DNA from: Heterostelium album PN500
Taxonomy: Eukaryota > Evosea > Eumycetozoa > Acytosteliales > Acytosteliaceae
DNA: 64,000 nt
Direction of reading: 5' to 3'
NCBI RefSeq assembly: GCF_000004825.1
Contig: NW_008805097.1
Coordinates: 186,001-250,000, forward strand
Shown one piece after another: positions 45,047 through 55,263 of the stretch. Under the pieces are notes generated by a model. That model made no database searches. It saw only the letters and a list, made by a program, of their open reading frames with translations, and was not told the DNA's origin. The translations under genes and the position numbers were made by a program. Numbering within the stretch: position 1 is the first letter of the stretch; every line of letters begins with the position of its first letter.

Positions 45047-45384
45047 ATGTTCAATTAGAGTATATATTAATAAAACTCTTTTCTTTGCAGTCATAAACTA
45101 ATAAACAATCAAACAAAAAAAACCTCAAAATTTTTATCTTTATAATCATATTTTATTTATTTGTTTAAGTTATTTTGTAAGTTTTTTGTGTAGTTTGCAA
45201 AAATGGATTTTTTTTTTGATCAATCAAAAAAGTGTCTTGGATTTTTTTTATTTTCATTTTGCTTTGTGTTATTTTTTTTTTTTTTATTATTAGTTTCAAA
45301 CAACTTAAATATTTTTTTTGTTCATTCTTGTATAAGTATTTATATATTTACTGCACTTTTTTAGAGTGATATAAAGATAGAAAA
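45047..45384. other. Spacer upstream of the helicase-kinase gene
   Basis: About 340 bases, beginning with the 3' flank carried along with the L5 copy (aataaaactcttttc) and continuing as poly-T-rich promoter-like DNA (T runs near 45207, 45270 and 45315). Confidence 0.5.
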
Positions 45385-48300
45385 ATGACAGAATTTAAAC
45401 ATCCAAAAAGTATCTTAGCTGAGATGCTAGCCACCAGAGGTCAAACTCTTCCAGTTTACAATACTGTAAAGGTTGGTTCAACGTTTGTGGTATGTTTGTT
45501 GGTTTGTTTTTTAAAAAAAAAAAAAACAAAGTGAAAAGATAAAATAAAATAGATCATTAATATATATATTTTGCTTAGTGTACAGTAACATTCAATGGAA
45601 ACTCTTTTAAATCTTCACCGAAATTAAAGAAGAAAGAGGCAGAGAAAGAAGCTGCTCTAGGTGTTTTATTTCAGGATAAAATCAGAGGTCCGACCGCGAA
45701 TCGTGAGGCGTTACCCGATGGAGCCGAGAACGACAATGAGGAGCAGGCCAATGAGAAGGTCGAGGAGCAATTCAATCAACAAGATTTGGAAGCATTGCTT
45801 GGTAGTTTGTCGTTGGGTAACAACGTTGACTGCACACTCACACTCAAATCAGAGAACAAAATGTTTGGAGGAGAGTTTACATTTTACAATGAACATCTCA
45901 AGAGGATGGATACCGTTTCAGTTGATGCTAAACTTTATACCAAGGGATCAGTTGCCATTAATCTTCGGAATGAGACGCTTAATAAGCTGAGTAACGATCA
46001 AAAGGCAGAGGCAGTGACTACACCAGTCCAAAGAAATTTCAAAGACGCAGAGATTCCAGCTACTCTGCATCAACCTAGGAAGTACCAAAAGTATTTTTAC
46101 AAGAAAGCAATGGAGGATAACATTATTTGTTGCATTCCAACCGGTCTTGGAAAGACACAGATTGCAGCAATGGTAATCAGCAAAATGAAGGAAATGAATC
46201 CGAAAAAGCGTATTCTCTTTCTTGTTGAGAGAATTCCTTTGGTTCTCCAACTGGAGAATTATATCCATGATCAAACTGGACTGAATGTAATAGGTGTGCA
46301 TGGCGACATGTCGATCGATGCCAAACTGAACGATCATCACGATGTTCTGGTAAGCATTTCATCTTTTTTCCTCAATCTTCTGAAATTCAACAAGGTTGTA
46401 ATGGGACAATATTCACTCATTGTATTTGATGAAGCTCATCACATGGTCAAAGATAATTCCTTTTCCATGTTACTTAAGAACCACTATAAAGCTATGAAGG
46501 AGGATGTTAAACCAAAAGTCATGGGACTAACTGCATCACCAGGCGGCAAATCCAGCTGGATAGACACTTTTATTTCCCTCAAGGTGATGTCGTGTATCTC
46601 TGGCTGCAGTATCATCTCACCGGATGCCGAGACTCAAGCCGATATCGAAGAGCACAGGATTACTGCGGAATTACAACTAAAAGAGCTCCCACAACATCCT
46701 AAAGAAATATTTTTAATGAAAGCAATCAATTGCATTACCAGAAACTTTGCATCCAGTTTGGTACCAACAAGGAAAGAATACCTGTACGAAGATATTCAAG
46801 AGCTTTTGGTAAAGTTGGAAAACACCAACAATGAAAATGAAAAACTATTGTTGAGCATTGCCAACAAATGCTACGACTTGGTAACATACGGTAAAGATCC
46901 AAAGGATGCATCCCATCCAACAGAAGACTGCAAACAAATACTTATCAATCGATTGGAAGCCACCAACATTCCAAAAGAGAAAAAACAAAGGTTGTTAGAA
47001 GGTCTCATAGAGTTTGACGATGATGACACTACCAACATATGCAAGCTGGATATTGCACTGAATATTTTGGAGGAGAAGAATCAGACAGATCCAGCATTCA
47101 AAGCTATATTGTTTGTAAAAACTCGACAATCTGCAGAGCAACTGGTTAAGGTTCTCACTACACGCGCAAAAGAAGAGAGATACAAATTCTTGAAGCCAGG
47201 AAAAGTATCTGGACATGGATCAACCAAGTCAGGTGGACAGTCCACCAAAAGCCAGAAAGACAACGTAGAGAAGTTCCGAAGTGGACAATACAATGTAATC
47301 GTGGCCACTGCAGTCCTAGAGGAGGGCTTAGATGTTCCAAAATGTAACGTTGTCATTAGAATCGATTCGCCAGCAACAGTCACCGCTTTCACTCAGTGTC
47401 GTGGTCATCTCAGAAGCAAGAAATCAGAGTTCTACGCAATTCTAAAGGATTTCGAATCGAATATCTATCCCAATCTCATAAAACAAGAGTTCTACATCAA
47501 GGAAGCCATCGAGTATTTGAGTGATGAGGATGCAGGATTGCCAGAATCTTACATTCAAATCCTAAATAATTCAGTCAATCCAAAGTTTGACTTTGAAGAG
47601 CTACTCTCCAAGTGCAGGGTATACTTCCAATTAGATACCAAATTTGTAACCAAGCACGTAGGTGGACCACAACATCAACCGGAATTCATATGTGGTCTCT
47701 ATCTCAATAACGAGTTAAAGGAGACATGCAAAGGTAGAAGTAAAAAAGATGCAAAAGATAAAGTATCTAGACAAGCACTGGTCAATGGTTTAATTCCCAT
47801 GATAATAAGAGATAAACATATGAAGCTAAAGAAAGTTCGCTGGGGAGAGGACGACGCCTCTGGACTCGACCAGTTCGATCCCAACTCCAACAAGAGCGGC
47901 AGCACAATCAGCGGTGGTGAGCCAAAGAAAAATAAGAATTTGCTCATCACTAGCAGTATCAACGGTAGTGGCGATGATATCTCGATGGACGATGTTCCAC
48001 CAACACAACATCAACAGGCACAACCAGAAAGAAGAGAATATGAAATCGATTTCAACGAGTTGGAATTTGGTGAACCCTTGGGTAAAGGTTTCTTTGGTGA
48101 AGTGAAGCGTGGAACATGGAGAGAAACAGATGTTGCCATCAAGATTATCTATCGTTGTCAATTCAAAACTAAAACTTCAGTTGAAATGTTCCAAAATGAA
48201 GTTTCAATTTTAAGGTATGATGAAAAAGATGAAGAAGAAGATTAATAATAATAATAATTTAATCTAACTTTATTATTTTTTAAATCAATTAATTATAGTA

Positions 48301-49025
48301 AATTGAGACATCCAAATGTTGTACAATTCCTTGGTGCATGTACTTCTGGTAGTGAAGAACACCATTGTATAGTTATTGAATGGATGGGAGGTGGTAGTTT
48401 GAGACAATTCTTGATAGATTATTTCCAATTCCTCGAACAAAATCCACTTCTTCGTTTGAATATTGCCAAAGATATTGCCAAAGGAATGTGTTATCTTCAC
48501 GGTTCGAATCCACCCATTTTGCACAGAGATTTGTCGTCGGGAAACATTTTGCTCGATAACACCATTGACACAAGACGTACCTACAATGTCAACGATTTCA
48601 AATGTAAGATTTCCGATTTCGGTTTGTCGCGTCTAAAGATGGAGCAGGGCACCATGACTGCATCGGTTGGATGTATTCCATACATGGCACCCGAAGTTTT
48701 CAAAGGTGAATCCAACAGTGAAAAGAGTGATGTCTATTCGTATGCCATGATTCTCTGGGAGTTGTTGACATCCGAGGAGCCACAACAAGACATGAAGCCA
48801 ATGAAGATGGCTAACCTCGCCGCCCACGAATCTTACAGACCACCCATCCCATTGACAACCAACCCCAAATGGAAAGAGTTGATCACAATGTGCTGGGATT
48901 CCAATCCAGACCGTAGACCAACCTTCAAGCAAATCATTGATCACATCAAAGAAATGGAATCAAAGGGTATCTCATCTTTTGCACCAATACCAGTGGCCAA
49001 TTTTGATACTGGACTCTATGGTTAG
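45385..49025 (+). CDS. dsRBD - Dicer/RIG-I-type helicase - dsRBD-like - TKL protein kinase fusion
   Basis: Three exons, 45385-45489, 45579-48214 and 48299-49025, phase-consistent, give 1155 residues in one chain. Residues ~5-68 are a dsRNA-binding domain (HPKSILAEMLATRGQTLPVY, then KKKEAEKEAALGVLFQ). Residues ~205-700 are a helicase of the Dicer/RIG-I/HelF group: motif I IPTGLGKT (~221-228), DEAH (319-322), TASPG (~352), IVATAVLEEGLDVP, and motif VI QCRGHLRSKKS (~641). A helical insert lies between the two RecA-like halves. Residues ~700-776 resemble a second dsRBD (CGLYLNNELKETCKGRSKKD then AKDKVSRQALV). After a Gly/Ser linker, residues ~861-1137 are a kinase of tyrosine-kinase-like type: GKGFFGEV, VAIK, HRDL (989), DFG (1020), APE (1044), all key residues present. 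The helicase part recalls D. discoideum HelF, an RNAi suppressor. Coupling RNA sensing to phosphorylation is inference. The fusion is continuous inside exon 2, so it is not an exon-joining artefact. Confidence 0.88.
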
Positions 49026-49125
49026 AAACTCACAAAACAAAAAAAAAAACAAACAAAAAAGACCGATAAATGAGGTTAAAAACACAAACCTCCAATTAAT
49101 ATTCAGATTCATTCATCAATGATCT

Positions 49126-49476
49126 TTCTCTAGAAATCATACAATTTGTATTGATCCATGAAATACTTTAGTATCTCTGATCTATTATGTCTAACTGCTA
49201 TTGTCAATGTATGATAGATTGTTCTATCTGATTTCAAGGAGTAATCTATAACTTGTGATACCATTTTTTATTATTCTCTATTATATTTTTATAATATTCT
49301 TTTAACAATTGAAAATAGTTGTAACCAGCCAATAGATATGGTTTACATTCTACTTCATTCCATTTTAAACTCTTTTCTCTTAAATAATCGACATGTATTG
49401 ATCTGACCTGTTGAAATATATAATTTCTCAATACTGAATTATTAAAAACATTATTAAATATCTAGATATTTTATCC
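49126..49476 (-). pseudogene. Fragment of the ankyrin-like family (N-terminal part)
   Basis: On the minus strand the family header is readable (NYIFQQVRSIHVDYLREKSL, then KPYLLAGYNYFQLLKEYY and KKWYHK). A small duplication just after the ATG shifts the frame before the header, and a one-base loss after YHK shifts it again. The frame-shifted part continues as DYSLKSDRTIYHTLTIAVRH and ends near KYFMDQYKLYDF. The rest of the gene is missing, so the copy is dead. Confidence 0.8.
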
Positions 49477-49722
49477 ATTATTAATTTTAATTAACTAACA
49501 AATAATTGATCGAGAAAATAATTATCTTTTGTTAATTCACACATGACCAGATTCAGATTTTAAAAAAGATATCATATAGAAATTTTTAAGATTTCAAACA
49601 ATGTAGTTTATTGATCAAAATGGTTAAAATAAGGAAATTATACTAATAATCCTTGATTTATTTTAATATTTTTATACTACATAGTTAAATAATAATTAAT
49701 AATATATATAAGTTGTTATTCT

Positions 49723-51093
49723 CTACTTTTGATTTAAAAGATTATTGTAAACCTTGGCAATTCTTTCGATTGCTAATCTCAAGACTGGTTCAGGTTGAGT
49801 GAAAATGAATCTGTAGAAACCCGGTTGGTCGAACATGCATGTTTTACCTGGATTGATCAAAACCTTTGCATTATCGAAAATCTCTTCCCACACTTTAATC
49901 TCTGATTCAAATGTAATATCCTTCATAACTCTTCTTAAATCGAGCATCAAATACATTCCAGATTCCGATTTCAAGTATGGTATATTATTTTCATCCAATA
50001 ACTTTGTAGTTAATTCATAATGCTATAAATAACAAAACAAAATAGAATTAATAAAATATAAACTAACATATTATATAATATCTAATAAGCTATATATATA
50101 ACTTACTTGTTTCAATCTTGATTGATTTGTTTCGATATAATTCTTCAAGTATGGTTGGTCTGTTAAAATATTTTTCAAAGTGGATTGTACTGGATTGCTG
50201 CATGAGAAGAACACAGAGGATTTCATGAGGTAGTGCATTAGCTTGGCGTTTTGAGTGTAGACGTAACCGGCACGGTAACCATTGACACAGAAATCCTTGG
50301 AGAATCCAGAGACAATATGAACGGAATCACCGAGTGCTCCAGCCAAAACCTGGTAGATGCTGGTGAATGGCTTGTCAGAGAACATCGAGAGTGAATAGAT
50401 CTCGTCAGAGATCAAGTGGATCTGTTTCTCCTTACAAAAGTCAACGATCGATAGCAGCTCTTCGTGGCCAAAGATGGTACCGGTCGGGTTGTTTGGACTG
50501 CACAACAAGACACCCTTGACTTTAGCACCGGTCGCCACGGCATGGGCATAAACCTTTTCAAACTCGGCAACACTCAAACGGAATGAGATGTCGCCATTGG
50601 CGCTGTCAATCGATGTCATGCTGACGGGCAGAACTTTGACGCGTGCTCTTACACGTGCGTCGGTGACGAACGCCTGATACATTGGCGATGGAATCATCAC
50701 GTAATCCTCTGGCTCAAACAATCCAAAGAACAACGCTTCCAACAGACAGGTCGTACCGGCACCGACCAGCAAGTGGTTCGGCGACACCTCGCCAGCGGCA
50801 CACTTGAACACGTAGTTCTCGAGCATGGTGGTAATCGACTTTTTGAAACAAGCCATACCGCCAAACATCGAGTAGTTTGCAAGCAACTGACTGAGATTTG
50901 GGTCGTGTTCCAACTTTGGCTTCAACAAATCGTAACACAACTTGTTCTCGGCGATCGAACAAAATATATAACCGTTTGGATTGCTCGCTTGGTCATACAT
51001 ATCACGAACAGCAGTCATAATTGCCATATCCAACTTTGGATTGGAACCAGCCTGTGGTTTAAGTTCTACCATAGCTCTATCTGATATAGACAT
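49723..51093 (-). CDS. PLP-dependent class I/II aminotransferase, ACC synthase-like
   Basis: Two exons, 51093-50107 and 50022-49723 (phase 0), give 428 residues. The fold-type I features are in order: the N-terminal NPNGYIFCSIAENKLCYDLL, matching the ACC-synthase IQMGLAENQL region; the cofactor-binding GAGTTCLLEALFF; SPNNPTGTIFG; the SDEIYSLSMF block with its Asp and Tyr; and the Schiff-base segment SGFSKDFCVNGYRAGY. A late Arg in PGFYRFIFTQ should bind the substrate carboxylate. Closest families are 1-aminocyclopropane-1-carboxylate synthases and their alanine-aminotransferase-like relatives. Dictyostelids make ethylene through ACC, so that role is possible, but sequence reading alone cannot separate the two activities. 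The first exon has many C-ending codons, suggesting strong expression. Confidence 0.85.
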
Positions 51094-52025
51094 TGTTGTT
51101 GTTATTGTTATTGTTGTTTGTTTATAATATAAAATTATAAAACTAACTACTATATTTAGTTATATAAATAAAAAATAAAATAAAATATATAAAACAAAGA
51201 TATTTCTACAAATATAATAATAATATATTAATGACAATGCTATATATTATCTGTTATGTGTGTGTATGTGAGTAGTTTTTGTTTATAAATATATATTATA
51301 TATTGTGTGTGTTGTAATTTTTGTTTGTAATATGAACAATAATGTTTTTTTTTACTTTTTGTAAAAAATATTTAAAAAGATATCGAATTTCATAGTTTGT
51401 TTTACCTCTAAGGACTTGCTCCCGAAATTTGAGATAAATCTATGTGTTGTAGCGCGTTGGGTTTACAATAATAAAAAGTGGATTGGAATAAGATAGTGAA
51501 AAATCTGAAATTCACGATCAGAACTGTTTGGGGAAAAAATAGAAAAATAAACAAAATTCAAAGATCTTTTATTGGACAACACCTATTGCAAAATCTTTTT
51601 AAATCTCCCATTTTTTTTATTTAATTATTTATTTTGTTTTTTTAAATATTGATTTATATTATCAAGTTAATTCATTCATGTTTAGAATAATATACAGTTA
51701 TTTTAAATATTTGTTTTTTTTTTATGTTTGTAATCTTTTGTTGTCTTTTTTCTTACTCATAGCTGTTTGTGTGGGTGGTGAACTTGAATAAAAAATATGA
51801 ACCACACTTTTTTACTTAAAATGGTCGGATGTGTCAAAAATTTATTTAAATTTTATTGTTTTTTTTAATTATTTTAATGTGTGATGTTAATGATAATGAC
51901 AAATGGTGAGAATGAGAATGGTTTTTGATTGTGTGCGTATTAATTTTAATTGAAAAGCAATAACAAATATATCTTTTAAATAATATAAAAACAATCTATC
52001 TATATATCAACAATTAATTTAAATC
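51094..52025. other. Intergenic region between divergent genes
   Basis: AT-rich promoter region for the aminotransferase (minus) and stress protein (plus). One GC-richer patch lies near 51405-51480 (contains ttgctcccgaaatttgag and tgttgtagcgcgttggg). It has no gene frame and no RNA family I recognise. Confidence 0.45.
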
Positions 52026-52786
52026 ATGGTAAACTATATGATTTCTGTAGATAAGAGTTCAAACTCTGAGTTGGCAATCAAAGAGATTGCTGCTCAGTTG
52101 ATTGATAAGGAAAAAGATACATTGTTCCTCATTACCATTGCAGAGGATCCAATTACATTCCCAAGTTCTGCAATGTCTGCTGTAATAATGACAGGTAAAG
52201 TCATATTAAGATCAATTATTTGTAAATAGATAAAGTTAACCCAAAAAAATCTATCTATTCTTTTAGAATCATTAAAAGCAATAGAAAAGGAATCGAAATC
52301 AATCTTGATTGAGAAAGCTAAAATTGCTAAACATCTTGGTGTAAGTTTTGTTTGAAGTCATTAAAAAATGTTAAAATAATAATAATAATTTTTTTATCTT
52401 TTAGATTCAAAATCTTAGAGCATTGCTTGGTCATGGTAATCATGTTGGTGAAGCAGTATGTAAAGCTGCATTGGAGAAAAAGATTGACTACTTGGTGGTT
52501 GGAAGAAGAGGTATGGGACCAGTAAAGAGAATCTTCATTGGAAGTACCTCTAGATATATTTTAGAACATGCTCCTTGCAATGTTATTTGTATCAAGGTAA
52601 TATCGAATGTCTTAATATCCAAAGTAATAATATATTAAAGAAAATTATTAACAAAACATTGTCTTTTTTTTTTTTATTTAGGAAACTGAGGAAATGAAAG
52701 AAAGATTCGAACACGAACAAGCAAGAGAGAATCATGAAGAAATCGAATCATTTAATGATTTCGAAAGACTTCATTTACATATTTAA
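52026..52786 (+). CDS. Universal stress protein (UspA family)
   Basis: Four exons, 52026-52194, 52267-52340, 52405-52596 and 52682-52786, phase-consistent, give 179 residues. It has the alpha/beta Usp fold: first strand and acidic residue in NYMISVDKSSNSELAI, a middle part LRALLGHGNHVGEAVCKAA, the strand DYLVVGRRGMG and the nucleotide-binding motif G-R-R-G-x-G-x(8)-GSTSRYIL, which matches the ATP-binding Usp type (GxxG-x9-G[ST]). The C-terminal ~35 residues are an acidic, charged helix (EEMKERFEHEQARENHEEIE) beyond the usual domain end. Usp proteins bind ATP and respond to stress; the partner here is unknown. Confidence 0.9.
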
Positions 52787-53005
52787 AAACAATTAAACAA
52801 AATTATTATTTTTTTTTTTAAACAATTATATTATTATATTTTAGATAAACAAATAATATATATTAAATAAATTGAAAAAACAAAAAATGGAATTATTAAA
52901 ATATATACAAATTTATTTTTATTTATCTTATCTTTTTTAAAAAATTAGGTTATTTTTTTTTGTTGTTGTTTTTTTTTTTGGGTTGTAGTTTTTAAAACAA
53001 TCTGT

Positions 53006-54160
53006 TTAGATTTGAGTGACTGGGACATAGGAGGTTTCACTGAGTGGAGCATTCATTGGTGATTTCTTGACGGACTCTTCGTGGAAATACTCTCCAGTCT
53101 TTGGTTGCAACCATGAGGCATTCTTTTCAAAGGAGACTGGCAATTCTGTGCTGATTTGTTTGGATTGTGTGAATTCATCCTTTCTGAATTGAAGGTTCGA
53201 TGGTTGGTTGTATTGTTGGAAGCTGGAGGCACTCATCGAGTTGATCGATGACTTTTGGATGTGGAGGAGTGGTGCTTGCATTGGCTTCCAGTTGAGTGTG
53301 CAGTTCTCTGCCTTTCTCAAGATGACCTCTGGCTGACCCTTGAGCTCAGAGATTCTGATGATTGGCTCACTCTTGAACAACTTGATGACTGGCTCCTGTT
53401 GTTGGATCTTGATGTTTGGTGCCTCACACATGGCAACGGAGATCAATGGCTTAGCCGATTGGATCTTGACTTCCGGCTTCTGTTGGTTGATTACGACTTG
53501 TGCCTTTGGTTGGTTGACATGTACAATTGGCTCACGTTGGACAAACTCGACTCTTGGGGCGATTTGGTTGACGTCGATAATTGGAGCTTGTTGTTCCAAG
53601 AAGATACGTGGAGTTGGTTGGTTGATGTCGACTTGAGCTGGTGGCATGGAGACGTCGGCAGTAACAGTTTTTTGGATGACCTCTACTCTTGGAGCGTTCT
53701 CCTTGATCATAATCTCTGGAGCCATCTCGGTGATATTGATGAGATCCTTTCCTTCGGTGACTTGGACATTGGTTTGTTGTTTGTCAACGAAAACACGTTG
53801 TCTTGGTTGTTCCAACTTGAAAACTCCACCCTCTTCGACCCATCCTCCTTGTTGCATCGATTGATTCAAACCACTGTTGTTTGTTGTATGTCTAATATTA
53901 TTTGATCCAGATAAATTGGATTCTAAAAAATATTATTAATTATAATTAAAAAAAAAGAAAAGAAAAAAAGAAAAAAGAATTAATAATTTATTATTATTTC
54001 TTTTATACAATTTTTTTTTTTTAATAAAAGTTGGATACTAACGATAAGAAGATACACTGGATGGATTTTCAACAACTACTTTTTTAGTTGTGGTTGTTTG
54101 TTGAACTAAACCATTGGCGGAATTCCATTCTTCCTTTTTTAATGAAGTTGTTTGTGACAT
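53006..54160 (-). CDS. Protein of nine-residue beta-type repeats, without C-terminal domain
   Basis: Two exons, 54160-54043 and 53922-53006 (phase 1, GTTAGT donor), give 344 residues. The first exon encodes a Thr/Lys-rich leader (MSQTTSLKKEEWNSANG). Residues ~75-230 are a run of about 16 nine-residue repeats with the pattern [AE]-P-x-[VI]-x-[VI]-x-Q-x; clear examples are APIIDVNQI, APRVEFVQR and EPIVHVNQP. The alternation of hydrophobic and polar residues implies stacked short beta strands. The tail is polar with KPMQAPLLHIQ and a Ser/Gln-rich end. No signal peptide, no enzyme motif. A similar but longer repeat protein is transcribed divergently from 55264. A structural filament or sheath role is inference. 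Most codons end in C or G, which suggests good expression. Confidence 0.75.
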
Positions 54161-55263
54161 GATTTTAAAATATTATAATTATTATTTATCTTTAAAGATT
54201 TCAAATTAATTATTTTTTTTTGTTGTTGCTGTTGTTATATTTATTATTAATTATTAATATTTGTTTATAACAATTTGAATAAGTTTTAAAAGTTGACTTT
54301 TGCTTTTTGTTTTGGATGGTTTTGGCCTTTTGTTATTGCTGATACAAGATTGAGCTATTATCTGGTCCTACTTATTTTATTTGGCAAACACTTTAGCTAT
54401 CCAATATGATCTGTTAAAAAAAAACAATTTAAATATTTTAAAAGATTCGAAATCAATGGTACTTTTTTGTTTAATAAACTACAAACAAACATGATTGGGT
54501 AGAAACTTTTCATTACAGTGTCATTATTTTGAAAAAAGTCCGATTTGATCTCTTTAGCTGCAAAAGGTAAAATATAATATTTGTCAATATCGAAAAACTA
54601 ATAAAAAAACAAATCTAATTATTAAAAAAAAAACTAAAAAACAAAATATTTTGTCGAAATATGGACTTTACCTATTTTGGTAAAATTAAAATTTTGTAAA
54701 TTAATGAATGAAAATTCATTTTTTATGAATCTAAAATATTAGAATACCCAATACAACATATTATAGTATATCTCTATTCGATATCGGCAATTCAGATTGG
54801 TTAAGTACTTTGTTACTTTTTTAAAAAAAAAAAAGAACTTGTGACCAAAGTTGAAATGGAATCAACACAGGTCTGTCTTCATCTAATGCTCAAAGAACTA
54901 AATCTTTATCATTTAGATTTGATACACCACACAACACAACACCATTGATACATACCAATTGGTAAGGTACATTAAATCGACAATTGTTTTTTTTGATAAA
55001 GAAAATCTTTAACTTGGTTCTTTTTCCCAATCGAAATACCAATTCTTAAGACCATTAAACATTTTAAAATCCAAATAATTAAAACTTAAAGTGTTTTAAA
55101 AACAAATAACTAAATTAAATTAAATAATAATAATAATTTATAAATTATATAAACAAAATTTATAAAGGTAAAATTAATTAATAAACATATTTTAAATAAT
55201 ATAATATATATATATTAATATTAACTTTAAAAATTAATAATTATTTTTTTTAGTAAATAAAAA
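54161..55263. other. Shared upstream region of the divergent repeat-protein pair
   Basis: About 1.1 kb between the two starts. AT-rich with poly-A/poly-T tracts and some GC-richer patches (54310-54410 and 54845-54970). No gene frame or identified RNA. Divergent layout suggests shared regulation. Confidence 0.5.

Noticed and set aside
53255-53905. Long antisense open frame (216 codons) over the nine-residue repeat gene
   Set aside because: It mirrors the period-nine repeats and biased codons of the real gene. Its Trp/Leu-rich composition is typical of a shadow frame.
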